Shown: in pieces, positions 9,880 to 19,204 of the stretch | Position numbering within the stretch: the first letter of the stretch is position 1 | How the letters are laid out: every line of letters begins with the position of its first letter | Origin: Phenylobacterium sp. CCH9-H3 | GTDB taxonomy: Bacteria; Pseudomonadota; Alphaproteobacteria; Caulobacterales; Caulobacteraceae | NCBI RefSeq assembly: GCF_001557235.1 | Contig: NZ_LSJI01000083.1 | Location: 37,482 to 101,481 of the forward strand | Direction: 5' to 3' | DNA: 64,000 bases | Notes under the pieces: model-generated | Seen by the model: the letters and a program-made list of their open reading frames with translations, nothing else | Databases searched by the model: none | Told to the model about the DNA's origin: nothing | Translations under genes and position numbers: made by a program

Positions 9880-11039
9880 CCGGGCGGCCGCTCACCGTGA
9901 TGCTGGTGGCGGCCGAGGCCTCGGGCGACGACCGGGGCGCCGCGCTGGCGCGGGCCCTGAAGCGCAGGCTGGGGCAGGGCGTGCGTCTCGTGGGCGTCGG
10001 CGGCGCCCGCATGCGGGCCGAAGGCGTCGAAAGCCCGTTCGACATCGCCGAGCTGTCGATCTTTGGCCTGCTGGAGGGCCTCCTGGCCTATCCCAAGGTC
10101 GTCCGGCGCGCCGACGAGACGGCGGCGCTGGCGGCGCGGGAAGCTCCGGACGTCGCGGTGCTCATCGACTCCTGGGGCTTCACGCTGCGCGTGGCCCAGC
10201 GGCTGCGCCGGCAGGCGCCGAGGCTGCCGATCGTGAAGTACGTGGCGCCCCAGGTCTGGGCCTCGCGCCCCGGGCGGGCCAGGACCGCGGCGCAGTGGTT
10301 CGACCTGCTGCTAACGATCCATGGCTTCGATGCGCCGGCCTTCGAGCGGGAAGGGCTTAAGACGGTCCTGGTGGGCGACGCCACGCTGGCCATGGACTTC
10401 GGCGGCGCGGACCCGGCGCGGCTCAGGGCCGCCATCGGCGCGGGGCCTGACGATCCCATCCTGCTGGTCCTGCCCGGCAGCCGCCCGTCCGAGATCGAGC
10501 GCGTCCTGCCGCCGTTCGAGGAGGCCGTGCACCGGCTCAAGGCCGAGCGTCCGGGCCTGCACGTCGTCGTCCCGGCCGCGCCGACGGTGGCTGACCTGGT
10601 GAAGGCTCGTGTCGCCGGCTGGCCGCATCGGGCGCACGTCGTGGAGGGCGAGTCGGCCAAGCGCGACGCCATGAAGGCCGCGACGGTGGCCTTGGCCTGC
10701 TCCGGCACGGTGACCACGGAACTGGCGATGGCTGGATGCCCCATGGTGGTGGGCTACCGCCTGGCTCCGGTGACCTATGCGATCCTGAAGCGGCTGATCC
10801 GCACGAAGTACGTGACCCTGTTCAACATCGCCGCCCAGGACTTCGTCGCCCCCGAGCTGATCCAGGACGCGTGCAACGGCGAGGCGCTGGCGCGCGAGGT
10901 CGTCCTGCGCCTCGACGACAAGGCTCTGCGCGAGCGCCAGGCCGCGCGCCAATCCGAGGCTCTGCTCAAGATGGGCCGCGGCGGTCCGGACCCGAGCGAG
11001 GCCGCCGCCGACGCGATCCTGGGCCTGGTCGCGCGCTAG
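9876..11039 (+). CDS. lpxB: Lipid-A-disaccharide synthase
   Basis: GT19 glycosyltransferase that joins lipid X and UDP-2,3-diacylglucosamine into the beta-1,6 disaccharide of lipid A at the inner membrane. 387 residues from GTG 9876: early VAAEASGD motif (about residue 11), IDSWGFTLRVAQRLR near 95, YVAPQVWASRPGR near 122 (the family P-Q-x-W-A-W/S segment), and the donor-binding LPGSRPSEIERVLP near 200. The neighbouring frame upstream is a lpxI shadow. Last gene of the envelope operon; its TAG overlaps tail-to-tail with the stop of the converging small gene. Confidence 0.95.
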   Translation: MTGRPLTVMLVAAEASGDDRGAALARALKRRLGQGVRLVGVGGARMRAEGVESPFDIAELSIFGLLEGLLAYPKVVRRADETAALAAREAPDVAVLIDSWGFTLRVAQRLRRQAPRLPIVKYVAPQVWASRPGRARTAAQWFDLLLTIHGFDAPAFEREGLKTVLVGDATLAMDFGGADPARLRAAIGAGPDDPILLVLPGSRPSEIERVLPPFEEAVHRLKAERPGLHVVVPAAPTVADLVKARVAGWPHRAHVVEGESAKRDAMKAATVALACSGTVTTELAMAGCPMVVGYRLAPVTYAILKRLIRTKYVTLFNIAAQDFVAPELIQDACNGEALAREVVLRLDDKALRERQAARQSEALLKMGRGGPDPSEAAADAILGLVAR

Positions 11040-11374
11040 GCCGGCGTCAGCGAGGCCGCGGCGCTTTCGAAGGGCAGGAGGTGCTTGCGGGCCGTGGCGG
11101 CGGGCGTGGCGCGGAACGTCTCCAGCTCGACGATCCTGGGCCGCTGGAATGCGACGCCCAGGGCCTCGCAAGCCGGTATGATGCGCTCGGCGATGTAGCG
11201 CTCCAGCGCGGCGCGATCTTCCCAGATGTCGACGGTGACGAAGCCGGGACCCTCGCGACCGTAAGCATGCGCGAGGGCGCCCTGAGGCGCGGCGTCCAGG
11301 GGGACGTGGGCGCGGAACTGATTGTAGAGCTGTGACGAGACGTCGGGACGCTCGTAGATGGCCATGACCGTCAT
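11036..11374 (-). CDS. Small ABM-like (dimeric alpha/beta barrel) protein
   Basis: 112-residue cytoplasmic protein. Its pattern resembles antibiotic-biosynthesis-monooxygenase/dimeric alpha-beta-barrel proteins: a beta start MTVMAIYERPDV, a helix, then GFVTVDIWEDRAALERYIA (typical 'v.vWeS.eal..f' element), followed by a second helix and a final strand containing RPRIVELETF. No catalytic residues can be assigned and no substrate is suggested by the neighbours. The start ATG 11374 is followed downstream by clean coding bias. It is converging with lpxB (shared CTAG at the stops) and lies downstream of gltA on the same strand, about 100 bases away. Confidence 0.7.
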   Translation of the reverse strand: MTVMAIYERPDVSSQLYNQFRAHVPLDAAPQGALAHAYGREGPGFVTVDIWEDRAALERYIAERIIPACEALGVAFQRPRIVELETFRATPAATARKHLLPFESAAASLTPA

Positions 11375-11454
11375 GGCAGGCCTCCTTGGATGGCCGGGCC
11401 GGCATGGCGCGGCTCGACCATCCTTAGGAGTCGTGCGCGAAAGCGCAACTGTCG

Positions 11455-11471
11455 CGAGAACGAGGTTCTCG
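11455..11471 (-). terminator. Possible gltA hairpin, no T-tract
   Basis: Seven-base perfect stem CGAGAAC/GTTCTCG with a three-base loop, starting three bases after the gltA stop on the minus strand. A second short GCGC-TTTC-GCGC hairpin follows at about 11437-11448. No run of T follows, so this may be a weak terminator or an mRNA 3'-end stabiliser rather than an intrinsic terminator. Confidence 0.35.
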
Positions 11472-11473
11472 GC

Positions 11474-12754
11474 TTAGCGCTTGTCGACCGCCGTGTAGCT
11501 GCGGAGCGGAGCGCCCGTGTAGATCTGGCGCGGACGGCCGATCTTCTGCGACGGATCCTCGATCATCTCCTTCCACTGCGCGATCCAGCCCACGGTGCGG
11601 GCCAGGGCGAACAGCACCGTGAACATCTCGGGCGGGAAGCCCAGGGCGCGCAGGGTGATGCCGGAATAGAAGTCGACGTTCGGATAGAGCTTGCGCTCGA
11701 TGAAGAAGGGATCGTTGAGCGCGATCTTCTCGAGCTCCATCGCCACCTTCAGCAGCGGATCGTCGCCGTGGCCCACTTCGGCCAGGACCTCGTGGCAGGT
11801 CTTCTGCATGACCTTCGCGCGCGGGTCGTAGTTCTTGTAGACCCGGTGACCGAAGCCCATCAGCAGGCGCTCGCGGTTCTTCACCCCCTGGACGAACTCG
11901 GGGATGCGGTCCACCGAGCCGATTTCAGCCAGCATGTTCAGCGCTTCTTCGTTCGCGCCGCCGTGCTTGGGGCCCCAGAGCGAAGCGATGCCGGCCGCGA
12001 TACAGGCGAACGGGTTGGCGCCCGACGAGCCGGCCAGGCGGACGGTGGACGTGGACGCGTTCTGCTCGTGGTCGGCGTGCAGGATGAAGATGCGGTCCAT
12101 GGCCTTGGTCAGGACCGGATTCGGCTTCCAGTCCTCCGCCGGAACCGAGAAGCACATGCGCAGGAAGTTCTCGGCGTAGGAGAGATCGTTGCGCGGATAG
12201 ACGAACGGCTGGCCGCGCGAGTACTTGAACGCCCGCGCTGCGATCGTCGGCATCTTGGCGATCATCCGGTGGGCGGAGATCATCCGCTGCTCGGGATCAT
12301 CCACGTTGGTGCTGTCATGATAGAAGGCCGACAGCGCGCCGACCGCGCCCACCATGATCGCCATCGGGTGAGCATCCCGGCGGAAGCCCTGGAAAAAGCG
12401 ATCGAACTGCTCGTGCAGCATCGTGTGGTAGGTAATGTTCTTATCGAACTCGGCGAACTCGGCCGCCTTCGGCAGTTCGCCGTGCAGCAGCAGGTAGCAG
12501 ACCTCGAGGAAGCTCGACTGCTCGGCCAGTTCGTCGATGGGATAGCCGCGGTGCAGCAGCACGCCCTTGTCGCCGTCGATGAACGTGATCTTGCTCTCGC
12601 AGGACGCTGTCGAGGTGAAGCCCGGGTCGTACGTGAAGACGTCGGCTTCCGCGTAGAGCTTGCGGATGTCGATGACGGCCGGGCCGTCGGTGCCGCGTTG
12701 CACCGGGAGGCTCACCGACTTGCCGTCGATTTCGAACTTCGCCGTATCGGCCAT
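11474..12754 (-). CDS. gltA: Citrate synthase
   Basis: Hexameric type citrate synthase condensing acetyl-CoA and oxaloacetate at entry to the TCA cycle. 426 residues from ATG 12754 ([14 protein letters not shown]). Conserved elements: [20 protein letters not shown] and a [10 protein letters not shown] segment in the N-terminal domain, [15 protein letters not shown] with the catalytic His (about residue 230), [14 protein letters not shown] with the second His (about 305), and an Asp-containing FYSGI motif near 365. The same frame stays open upstream opposite gltX, but that extension is a shadow. It follows gltX by 53 bases and is likely cotranscribed. Confidence 0.96.
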   Translation of the reverse strand: MADTAKFEIDGKSVSLPVQRGTDGPAVIDIRKLYAEADVFTYDPGFTSTASCESKITFIDGDKGVLLHRGYPIDELAEQSSFLEVCYLLLHGELPKAAEFAEFDKNITYHTMLHEQFDRFFQGFRRDAHPMAIMVGAVGALSAFYHDSTNVDDPEQRMISAHRMIAKMPTIAARAFKYSRGQPFVYPRNDLSYAENFLRMCFSVPAEDWKPNPVLTKAMDRIFILHADHEQNASTSTVRLAGSSGANPFACIAAGIASLWGPKHGGANEEALNMLAEIGSVDRIPEFVQGVKNRERLLMGFGHRVYKNYDPRAKVMQKTCHEVLAEVGHGDDPLLKVAMELEKIALNDPFFIERKLYPNVDFYSGITLRALGFPPEMFTVLFALARTVGWIAQWKEMIEDPSQKIGRPRQIYTGAPLRSYTAVDKR

Positions 12755-12807
12755 GGAACCCCCTTCGCGGCTGCGAGATGAAACAAGTGTTGGGCGCTTA
12801 TACCCCT

Positions 12808-14217
12808 TTACGTGCCGAGCGAAAGCGCATCGTCGATCCGGCCCAGGCTCTCGTCGCGGCCCAGGGCGGTCATCGCTCCGGCGAGGTCCGGCGCCGAGGC
12901 TCCGCCCGAGAGGACGGACCGTAGCTGGGGCCCGAACTTGCCGAGGCCGACGCCCTCGGCCTCGGCGAAGGCGCGCAGCGCGTCCTCCAGGGGCGGCACG
13001 TTCCAGTCCGTCACGTTCGCAAGCGCAGCGCGCAGGCGGACGAAGCGGCCGCGCATCTCGTCTTCGGCCAACTGGGCGCGGGTCTTTTCCGGCAGCTCCA
13101 GCGGGCGGATCTTGAGGGCGAACAGGACCGCGTCGGCGAGTTCCAGCGTGGTCTTCGCACCGTCGCGGACGAAGGGGATGGTGCGCGCGATGAGGATCTC
13201 GTCGCCCTGGCGCAGCTTCACGTCCCGGCTCCTGAGAATCTTCGCCACCAGACCCGCGAGGCGGACAGGATCGGCCTGGCGGATGTAGTGGTTGTTGATG
13301 TGGTTCAGCTTGGCCCAATCGAGCCGGGCCGGGGCGCTGACCACGTCGATCACGTCGAACCAGGCGATGGCCTGTTCGTCGGAGAAGATCTCGTCGTCCC
13401 CATGGCCCCAGCCCAGCTTGGCCAGGTAGTTGCGCATGGTCTCGGGCAGGTAGCCCATGTCGTCGAACTCGCTGACCGCCTGGGCGCCGTGGCGCTTGGA
13501 CAGCTTCGCCCCGTCCGGGCCGTGGATCAGCGGCAGGTGCGCCCAGATCGGGACCTCCCAATCCATGGCCCGATAGATGATCGTCTGGCGGGCTGCGTTG
13601 TTGAGGTGGTCGTCGCCGCGGATCACGTGAGTGATGCCCATGTCGTGGTCGTCGACCACCACGGCCAGGTTGTAGGTCGGGTTGCCGTCGGAGCGGAGCA
13701 GGATCAGGTCGTCCAGGCTGGCGTTCTGGAACTTCACGTCGCCCTTCACGGCGTCGGCCACGATGGTCTCGCCTTCGAGGGGGCTCTTCAGGCGCACGGC
13801 ATAGGGGCGGTCCGGCCAGGTTGCGGGATCGGCGTCGCGCCAGGGCGAGCGGACCACGCGGCCCTCGGCGCGCGCGGCCTCGCGCTCGGCGTCCAGCTCC
13901 TCGGCGGTCATGTAGTCGCGGTAGGCCTGGCCGCGCTCCAGCATCTCGGCCACCGCCTCGCGGTGCCGGTCGGCCCGGGCGAACTGGAACACCGGCGGCT
14001 CGTCCGCCTCCAGGCCCAGCCATCGCAGGCCCTCGAAGATGACCTCGACATTGGCCTCGGTGGAACGCTCGCGGTCGGTGTCCTCGATCCGGACCAGGAA
14101 CTGGCCGCCGCGGTGGCGCGCGTAGAGCCAGTTGAACAGGGCGGTGCGCGCCGTGCCGATGTGCATCATGCCGGTCGGCGAGGGGGCGATGCGGGTGCGG
14201 ACAGGTCGGCTGGTCAT
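12808..14217 (-). CDS. gltX: Glutamate--tRNA ligase
   Basis: Class I aminoacyl-tRNA synthetase charging tRNA-Glu; alphaproteobacteria often carry two copies, one of which may also charge tRNA-Gln. 469 residues from ATG 14217. The HIGH-type motif is [17 protein letters not shown] (about residues 13-29, HIG at 19-21) and the KMSKS-type motif is AKLSKRHGA (about 245). The C-terminal helical anticodon-binding domain is complete. Transcribed toward gltA, giving a plausible glutamate/2-oxoglutarate supply pairing, though that is only context. Confidence 0.95.
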   Translation of the reverse strand: MTSRPVRTRIAPSPTGMMHIGTARTALFNWLYARHRGGQFLVRIEDTDRERSTEANVEVIFEGLRWLGLEADEPPVFQFARADRHREAVAEMLERGQAYRDYMTAEELDAEREAARAEGRVVRSPWRDADPATWPDRPYAVRLKSPLEGETIVADAVKGDVKFQNASLDDLILLRSDGNPTYNLAVVVDDHDMGITHVIRGDDHLNNAARQTIIYRAMDWEVPIWAHLPLIHGPDGAKLSKRHGAQAVSEFDDMGYLPETMRNYLAKLGWGHGDDEIFSDEQAIAWFDVIDVVSAPARLDWAKLNHINNHYIRQADPVRLAGLVAKILRSRDVKLRQGDEILIARTIPFVRDGAKTTLELADAVLFALKIRPLELPEKTRAQLAEDEMRGRFVRLRAALANVTDWNVPPLEDALRAFAEAEGVGLGKFGPQLRSVLSGGASAPDLAGAMTALGRDESLGRIDDALSLGT

Positions 14218-14246
14218 GGGCTCGAGATCGTTCAGATGCGGAGAGA

Positions 14247-14264
14247 CGCCCCCGCGAGGGGGCG
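14247..14264 (-). terminator. GC hairpin downstream of the PEP-CTERM gene
   Basis: Stem CGCCCCC/GGGGGCG with a four-base loop lies between the end of the PEP-CTERM gene (14292) and the start of gltX (14217). On the minus strand it is about 28 bases past the PEP-CTERM stop and is followed by a pyrimidine-rich TCTCTCC stretch. It probably separates that transcript from gltX. Confidence 0.55.
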
Positions 14265-14291
14265 CCTCTTAGCACGTCGATCCGAGCGGTG

Positions 14292-15050
14292 TCAGGCCGT
14301 GGCGGCCGCAGCCGCGCGGCGGCGGCGCAGCGAGGCGCCCGCCAGGCCGAAGCCGCCAATCATCAGCGCCCAGGTGCCCGGCTCCGGAACGGCGGCCACC
14401 GAGATTGAGCCCAGGCGATAGCCGTCGGCCGAGTCGTTGTTGTTGCCGAACCAGAACTCCTTGTAGCGGTCGGTGTTGAGCGAGACGCTGTAGACCTGAT
14501 CGTCGCCCGTGCCGCTGAGCCAGGCGCCGCTGACGCCACCGATGCCCATGCTGGTGCCCGGGCCGTCGAAGATGCCGCCGTAGCCCAGGTGCTCCAGCTT
14601 ACCGTCCATGGTCACGCCGTAGAGCTTCAGGGTGTCGTTGTTGTCGACGCGGTCGAAGGTGGCGGTCACCAGCGACACGCCCTCGGAGACCACGATGCGC
14701 AGGAGCTCGTTCGTGCCGTCGGCGTCCACCTGGTTGCACTGGTTGCCGGCTTCGCCGGGCCAGCACACGCCGATGCCGGTCGCCTCGCGGCGGATCTGCT
14801 TCGGGGTGAGGGCGGCCAGCACCGTGGCGGCGTCCTGGCCGTCCATCAGGCTCTGGAACGAGGCCGGGCTGGAAGCGAAGCTGTAGCCGGTGGCCGAAAC
14901 GGTGATGCCCGCCTGGGTCTGGGTGAGCGCCACGCCCGTGGCCAGGGTGCTGTTCGAACCCCCGAAGTTGAAGGTGACGGCGGCCGAGGCCGGCGCGGCC
15001 AGGGCGAGCGCGGCGGCGGTCGCCGCGGCGAATGTAGCGAAACGGAACAT
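14292..15050 (-). CDS. PEPxxWA-CTERM sorting domain protein
   Basis: 252-residue exported protein of unknown function. It has a clear signal peptide ([20 protein letters not shown], cleaved near ASA-AV), a beta-rich body without recognised catalytic motifs, and the C-terminal sorting signal [18 protein letters not shown] followed by an arginine cluster. Such tails are recognised by exosortase-type enzymes, which cleave and anchor or release the protein at the cell surface. No exosortase gene is in the window. Body features include a two-Cys segment ([12 protein letters not shown], about residues 99-110) and repeated Asp/Asn-rich turns such as [10 protein letters not shown]. Divergent from comEC with a short gap. 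Probably an extracellular matrix or surface protein; that role is inferred. Confidence 0.85.
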   Translation of the reverse strand: MFRFATFAAATAAALALAAPASAAVTFNFGGSNSTLATGVALTQTQAGITVSATGYSFASSPASFQSLMDGQDAATVLAALTPKQIRREATGIGVCWPGEAGNQCNQVDADGTNELLRIVVSEGVSLVTATFDRVDNNDTLKLYGVTMDGKLEHLGYGGIFDGPGTSMGIGGVSGAWLSGTGDDQVYSVSLNTDRYKEFWFGNNNDSADGYRLGSISVAAVPEPGTWALMIGGFGLAGASLRRRRAAAAATA

Positions 15051-15073
15051 GATCCTATCCCCACGAAGCCGAC

Positions 15074-17290
15074 ATGGCCTCTCCGCGCCGATTGTTGCAA
15101 TCTGGAGGCCGGTGCGGGGATGAGTGCAGCTTGAGCGCGGGGACTTCCGAGGCGGCGATCGCGGGCGCGACGTCCTGGCGCCCGCCGCGCCTGGGCGGAT
15201 GGCTGGCCGATCAGGCCGCGGCGCAGGCCGACCGCTGGACCCTGTGGACGCCGGTGGCGTTCGGGGCGGGCTGCGCGCTCTACTTCGGCCTGCCGCGGGA
15301 GCCGCAGGTGTGGGTCGCCTGGTTGTTGCTGGCGGTCGCGGCCGGGCTTCTCGTCGCCACGCGATGGAGCGTCTGGCGCATCACGACCCTCGCGCTCGTG
15401 CTGAGCGCCTGCGCGGCCGGCGGCTTTGCGGTCGCGAAGCTGCGGGCCGAGGCGGTGAAGGCGCCCGTCGCCCAGTCCGGAGCCCGGCCGCAGGCGATCG
15501 AGGCCTGGGTGGTGGACATCGCCGCGCCCGGCGAGAGCGGCCAGCGGCTGCTGCTGGCGCCGATGCGGGTCGGCGACTGGCCGCCGGAGGCGACGCCCAT
15601 CCGCGCCCGGGTCACCCTTCGCCCGGGCATGGCGCTGCCGGCGCCGGGCGAGGCCGTGCGGTTGCTGGCGATCGTCAATCCGCCGCCGCCGCCTGCCAGC
15701 CCTGGCTCCTACGACTTCGCCCGCGACGCCTATTTCGAGAGCGTGGGGGCCGTGGGCCTTGCGCTCCGCGAACCCGCGACGGTCGCGCCAGCTACGACGG
15801 CGCCCTGGCGTCTGCGCGTGGCCATGGCGGTGAACGCCACCCGCTGGGCGCTCACCCTGAGGATCGTCGAGGCGCTGGGGCCGGAAACGGGCGGGCTGGC
15901 GGCCGCCATGACGACCGGCCACGAGGCCTTCATCCCGCGCGAGCAGGTCGACAACCTGCGGGCGGCGGGCCTGGCGCACATCATCTCCATCAGCGGCCTG
16001 CACATGGCCATCGTGGGCGGCTTCGCCTTCGCCTTCGCGCGGCTGGCGGTGGCCGCCTGGCCCTGGCTGGCGCTGCGCGTGCCGGGCAAGAAGCTGGCGG
16101 CGCTGTTCGGCCTGGCCGCGGTGGGTGGCTATCTCGTCCTGTCCGGCGCGCCGCCGCCGGCCGAGCGGGCCGCGATCACCGCGTCGGTGGCGTTCGCCGC
16201 GATCCTCGTGGACCGGCAGGCGATCAGCCTGCACGCCTTGGCCCTAGCCGCCATGGGGGTGCTGCTGCTGCAGCCCGAGGCGGTGACCGAGCCGGGCTTC
16301 CAGATGTCCTTCGCGGCCACCGCGGCCCTCGTCGCCCTGGCCGAGATCTGGCCCCGGCCGGTGAAGGAGATCGACGTCCCCTGGCCGATCCGCGCGGTCC
16401 AGGGCGCGGCTGCCTGGACCCTGGCCAGCATCGCGGTCAGTTTCGTCGCCGGCCTCGCCACCGGGCCGTTCGCGATCCAGCACTTCAACCGTGTCTCGCC
16501 CTGGGGCCTGTTCGCCAACCTCGCGGTGGCGCCGATCTCGTCCTTCCTGATGATGCCGGGCCTGGCGCTGGGGGCCGCGCTGACGCCCCTGGGCCTGGGG
16601 CAGGCGCCGCTGGAGGTGGCGGGGTGGTCGATCGGTCTGATGAACCAGGTGGCGGCCTGGGCGGCCGCGGCGCCCCACGCGCAGATGGTGATCGCCAGCG
16701 CGCCGGACTGGGTGCTGCCGGCGAGTTTCCTGGGCCTGTTGTTCACCTGCCTCTGGAGTGGCCCGCTGCGATGGGCCGGCCTGCCGTTGGCGCTGGCGAT
16801 CCTGTGGGCCCCCAGGCCGCCGCCACCGGACGTGTGGATCTCGGCCGACGGCGCCGCCGTGGCGGTCCGCGAGGCGCGCGAGGCGGTGCTGCTGCGGCCC
16901 GACGTGAAGCTGTTCGGCGCCGAGCTGTGGGCCCGCCGGCGGGGGCTGACGCCGCTGATCGACCAGGCCGAGCGCGACGCCCGCTTCGACTGCGACCACT
17001 GGAGCTGTGCGCCCAGGCCGGGTGCGTCCGTCTCGCTGGCCGCGGCCTGGAATCTCAAGCGGCCGCTGAAGCCGGGTCGCCTGGAAGGCCTCTGCGCGGG
17101 GGCGGACGTTGTGGTTCTGCGGAACGCCTTCCGTCCGGAGAGCTGCGCCGCGCCCCTTGTGCTCACCGGCGAGGACTTCGCCCGCGGCGGATCGGCGGAA
17201 CTCTACCGGGAGGCTGGCGGCTGGCGCATCGCCTGGGCGCAGGACCTACGCGGGCGCCGCCCCTGGACCTGGGGCTACGACCCCCGATGA
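15074..17290 (+). CDS. comEC: ComEC/Rec2-family DNA uptake channel protein
   Basis: Large polytopic membrane protein related to ComEC, the inner-membrane channel for transforming DNA. About 738 residues: an N-terminal hydrophobic region with a soluble DUF4131-like loop (roughly 40-210), then the competence domain with the hallmark HIISISGLHMAIVGG (about residue 300) and about eight more membrane segments to residue 585. The C-terminal 150 residues are soluble and show no metallo-beta-lactamase HxHxDH motif, as in many alphaproteobacterial forms. The start is uncertain: ATG 15074 or TTG 15131 (LSAGTSEAAI). It overlaps the next gene by four bases. Confidence 0.88.
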   Translation: MASPRRLLQSGGRCGDECSLSAGTSEAAIAGATSWRPPRLGGWLADQAAAQADRWTLWTPVAFGAGCALYFGLPREPQVWVAWLLLAVAAGLLVATRWSVWRITTLALVLSACAAGGFAVAKLRAEAVKAPVAQSGARPQAIEAWVVDIAAPGESGQRLLLAPMRVGDWPPEATPIRARVTLRPGMALPAPGEAVRLLAIVNPPPPPASPGSYDFARDAYFESVGAVGLALREPATVAPATTAPWRLRVAMAVNATRWALTLRIVEALGPETGGLAAAMTTGHEAFIPREQVDNLRAAGLAHIISISGLHMAIVGGFAFAFARLAVAAWPWLALRVPGKKLAALFGLAAVGGYLVLSGAPPPAERAAITASVAFAAILVDRQAISLHALALAAMGVLLLQPEAVTEPGFQMSFAATAALVALAEIWPRPVKEIDVPWPIRAVQGAAAWTLASIAVSFVAGLATGPFAIQHFNRVSPWGLFANLAVAPISSFLMMPGLALGAALTPLGLGQAPLEVAGWSIGLMNQVAAWAAAAPHAQMVIASAPDWVLPASFLGLLFTCLWSGPLRWAGLPLALAILWAPRPPPPDVWISADGAAVAVREAREAVLLRPDVKLFGAELWARRRGLTPLIDQAERDARFDCDHWSCAPRPGASVSLAAAWNLKRPLKPGRLEGLCAGADVVVLRNAFRPESCAAPLVLTGEDFARGGSAELYREAGGWRIAWAQDLRGRRPWTWGYDPR

Positions 17291-17565
17291 TGTTCGCAAA
17301 GCCGCTTCGGGAGCGGGTCCGTGCGGGCGAGATCACCACCAGCGTGCGCATCTGGTTGACGCCGCGTGTGAAGGTTGGCGGTCGTTACCCGTTGCTGGAC
17401 GGGCACATCGAGGTAACCCGCCTGCAGGAAATCGACCTGGAGGATGTGACCGAGGCGATGGCGCGGGAAGGGGGCTTCGCGACGCGGGCGAGCCTGATGG
17501 AAACCGCCCGCCACGGGCGTGGCGAGCGGGTGTTCCTCGTGGACTTCGTGTTCGTGCCGGACTGA
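17287..17565 (+). CDS. ASCH-like small protein
   Basis: 92 residues starting MMFAKPLRERVRAGEITTSV at ATG 17287 (overlaps the comEC stop by four bases; a second ATG follows at once). The sequence follows the ASCH/PUA-like pattern: an N-terminal 'F...l...i..G.kt.tvR.W' element, a VGGRYPLLDGHIEVTRLQEI strand pair, an EAMAREGGFATRASLMETAR helix and a terminal VFLVDFVFVP strand. ASCH proteins bind RNA or act on modified nucleosides (for example YqfB amidohydrolase); the substrate here cannot be told. Translationally coupled to ComEC and convergent on lexA. Confidence 0.7.
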   Translation: MMFAKPLRERVRAGEITTSVRIWLTPRVKVGGRYPLLDGHIEVTRLQEIDLEDVTEAMAREGGFATRASLMETARHGRGERVFLVDFVFVPD

Positions 17566-17572
17566 TCCGGCC

Positions 17573-18262
17573 CTAGTGATACCGGCGGATCAGGCCGACC
17601 AGCTTGCCTTGGACCGCCACGCGGTCGGGTCCGAAGATGCGGGTCTCGTACGCCGGGTTGGCGGCTTCGAGCGCGATGGACGCGCCCTTCTTGCGCAGGC
17701 GCTTCAGGGTGGCTTCCTCGCCATCGACCAGGGCCACGACGATATCGCCCGACACCGCGCTGTCGGTGCGGCGGATGACCACGAAGTCGCCGTCGAGGAT
17801 GCCGGCGTTGATCATGGAATCGCCCGCGATCTCGAGGACGAAGTGTTCGCCCGCGCCGAGGATGGTCTCGGGCACGGGGATCCGGTCGCGCTCTTGCTGG
17901 ATCGCCTCGATGGGCGTGCCGGCGGCGATCCGGCCGAGGATCGGCAGGTCCCGGGTGTCGTTGGCGGCGGCTGGAACCGCCGCGCCGGCCTCCACGAACT
18001 GCGGCTTGAACGGCGCGCGCCCCTTGGGCGGGGCGGCGGCGGTCGCCTGCTGCGGCAGCTTGATCACCTCCAGCGCCCGGGCCCGGTGCGCCAGACGGCG
18101 CAGGAACCCGCGTTCCTCGAGCGCCGTGATCAGCCGGTGGATGCCGGACTTCGAGGCCAGATCCAGCGCCTCCTTCATCTCGTCGAAGGAGGGGGAGACG
18201 CCGGTTTCCTTGATCCGCTCGTGGATGAACATGAGCAGTTCATGTTGCTTGCGCGTGAGCAT
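17573..18262 (-). CDS. lexA: LexA repressor
   Basis: SOS master repressor and self-cleaving serine peptidase. 229 residues: an N-terminal winged helix-turn-helix ([17 protein letters not shown]...), a flexible linker rich in Ala/Pro (about 70-105), the cleavage site Ala-Gly in [12 protein letters not shown] (about 114-115), the catalytic Ser in GDSMINAGI (about 149) and the catalytic Lys in EATLKRLR (about 187). ATG 18262. The upstream region carries a promoter overlapped by a LexA box, so the gene should be autoregulated and have its own transcript although trpC is read in the same direction just upstream. Confidence 0.97.
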   Translation of the reverse strand: MLTRKQHELLMFIHERIKETGVSPSFDEMKEALDLASKSGIHRLITALEERGFLRRLAHRARALEVIKLPQQATAAAPPKGRAPFKPQFVEAGAAVPAAANDTRDLPILGRIAAGTPIEAIQQERDRIPVPETILGAGEHFVLEIAGDSMINAGILDGDFVVIRRTDSAVSGDIVVALVDGEEATLKRLRKKGASIALEAANPAYETRIFGPDRVAVQGKLVGLIRRYH

Positions 18263-18301
18263 TGCGGGTCCTCGAAGAACAAATCACAAACGTCTTCGAA
18301 T

Positions 18302-18316
18302 GTTCTCTAGGTGTTC
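18302..18316 (-). promoter_or_regulatory. LexA box (GTTC-N7-GTTC)
   Basis: Perfect alphaproteobacterial SOS operator GTTC-TCTAGGT-GTTC on the plus strand, 40 bases upstream of the lexA start. It overlaps the -10 part of the predicted lexA promoter, the expected geometry for repression. A second, imperfect copy (GAAC-N7-AAAC) lies at 18277-18291, between this box and the gene. Confidence 0.85.
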
Positions 18317-18330
18317 CGTATTAATGTCAA
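18305..18330 (-). promoter_or_regulatory. lexA promoter
   Basis: On the minus strand the -35 TTGACA (18325-18330) is followed, after a 12-base gap from TTGACAT, by CCTAGAGA. This resembles the Caulobacter housekeeping pattern TTGACGS-N10-14-GCTANAWC. The -10 half lies inside the LexA box. Confidence 0.6.
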
Positions 18331-18397
18331 GTTACAGGCTGGGCGCGCCGAAACGCCAGCAATTCCAAGGTCATAAGGGGGCGGCCCCGCGTCGGGT

Positions 18398-18416
18398 CGC
18401 GACTCGCCGAGTCGCG
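18398..18416 (-). terminator. Hairpin just after trpC
   Basis: Eight-base perfect stem CGCGACTC/GAGTCGCG with a three-base loop, eight bases past the trpC stop on the minus strand and upstream of the lexA promoter. No T-run follows. It is likely a transcript end or mRNA 3' protector for the trp genes. Confidence 0.4.
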
Positions 18417-18424
18417 CGGCGCAG

Positions 18425-19204
18425 CTAGCCGTCCAGGAGGGTACGCGTGGCGGCGGCCACGTCGGCCTGCCGCATCAGGCTCTCGCCCACCAACATGGCC
18501 TTGGCCCCCACCCGCTCCAGCCGGGCGGCGTCGGCCGCGGTGAAGATGCCGCTCTCGGTCACCAGAAGGGCGTCCGGCGGCGCGGCGGCGGCCAGGCGCT
18601 CGGTGATGGCGAGGTCGACGGTGAAGGTGCGCAGGTCGCGGTTGTTGACCCCGACGAGGTCGGCGCCCAGCCGGCCCGCCCGCGCCATTTCGGCCTCGTC
18701 GTGCACTTCCACCAGGGCGTCCATGCCCAGGCGGCGGGCTTCGGACATCAGGTCGGCGGCGAGGACGTCGTCCACCATGGCGAGGATCACCAGGATCGCG
18801 TCCGCGCCCAGGGCGCGGCTTTCGGCCACCTGCCAGGGGTCGACCAGGAAGTCCTTGCGGATGCAGGGCAGGGCGACGGCGTCGCGGGCGGCGACAAGGA
18901 AGTCGTCGGCGCCCTGGAAGCTGGGCTCGTCCGTCAATACAGAGAGGCACGCCGCGCCGCCGCTCTCGTAGGCGCGGGCCAGGGCCGGCGGGTCGAAGTC
19001 GGGTCGGATCAGGCCCTTGGACGGCGAGGCCTTCTTGATCTCGGCGATCAGCGCCAGGCGCCCAGGACCGTGCGCCCGCTCCAGCGCGGCGCGGAAGCCC
19101 CGGGGCGAGGACGCGCCGGCGGGGTCCACGACGGGCCGGGCGGCCTTTCGCGCAGCCACGTCCTCACGCTTGTAGGCGGCGATCTTTTCCAGGATGTCGC
19201 TCAT
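18425..19204 (-). CDS. trpC: Indole-3-glycerol phosphate synthase
   Basis: TIM-barrel enzyme closing the indole ring of the tryptophan precursor (CdRP to indole-3-glycerol phosphate). 259 residues from ATG 19204. Motifs: [17 protein letters not shown] (about 50-66) with the catalytic Lys, [17 protein letters not shown] near 90, [15 protein letters not shown] near 113, [12 protein letters not shown] near 180 and [16 protein letters not shown] near 208. It lacks the fused PRAI (TrpF) domain found in enteric bacteria. It overlaps trpD by four bases in a trpG-trpD-trpC order. Confidence 0.97.
   Translation of the reverse strand: MSDILEKIAAYKREDVAARKAARPVVDPAGASSPRGFRAALERAHGPGRLALIAEIKKASPSKGLIRPDFDPPALARAYESGGAACLSVLTDEPSFQGADDFLVAARDAVALPCIRKDFLVDPWQVAESRALGADAILVILAMVDDVLAADLMSEARRLGMDALVEVHDEAEMARAGRLGADLVGVNNRDLRTFTVDLAITERLAAAAPPDALLVTESGIFTAADAARLERVGAKAMLVGESLMRQADVAAATRTLLDG

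Noticed and set aside
12755..14359. N-terminal extension of citrate synthase to 961 residues
   Set aside because: The extension is an out-of-frame reading of gltX; citrate synthase has its normal start and length from 12754.
14292..15130. LytTR-type repeat upstream of the other PEP-CTERM gene
   Set aside because: No TCGTCGCA unit is present in either orientation in 15051-15130, so this gene does not appear to share the operator.
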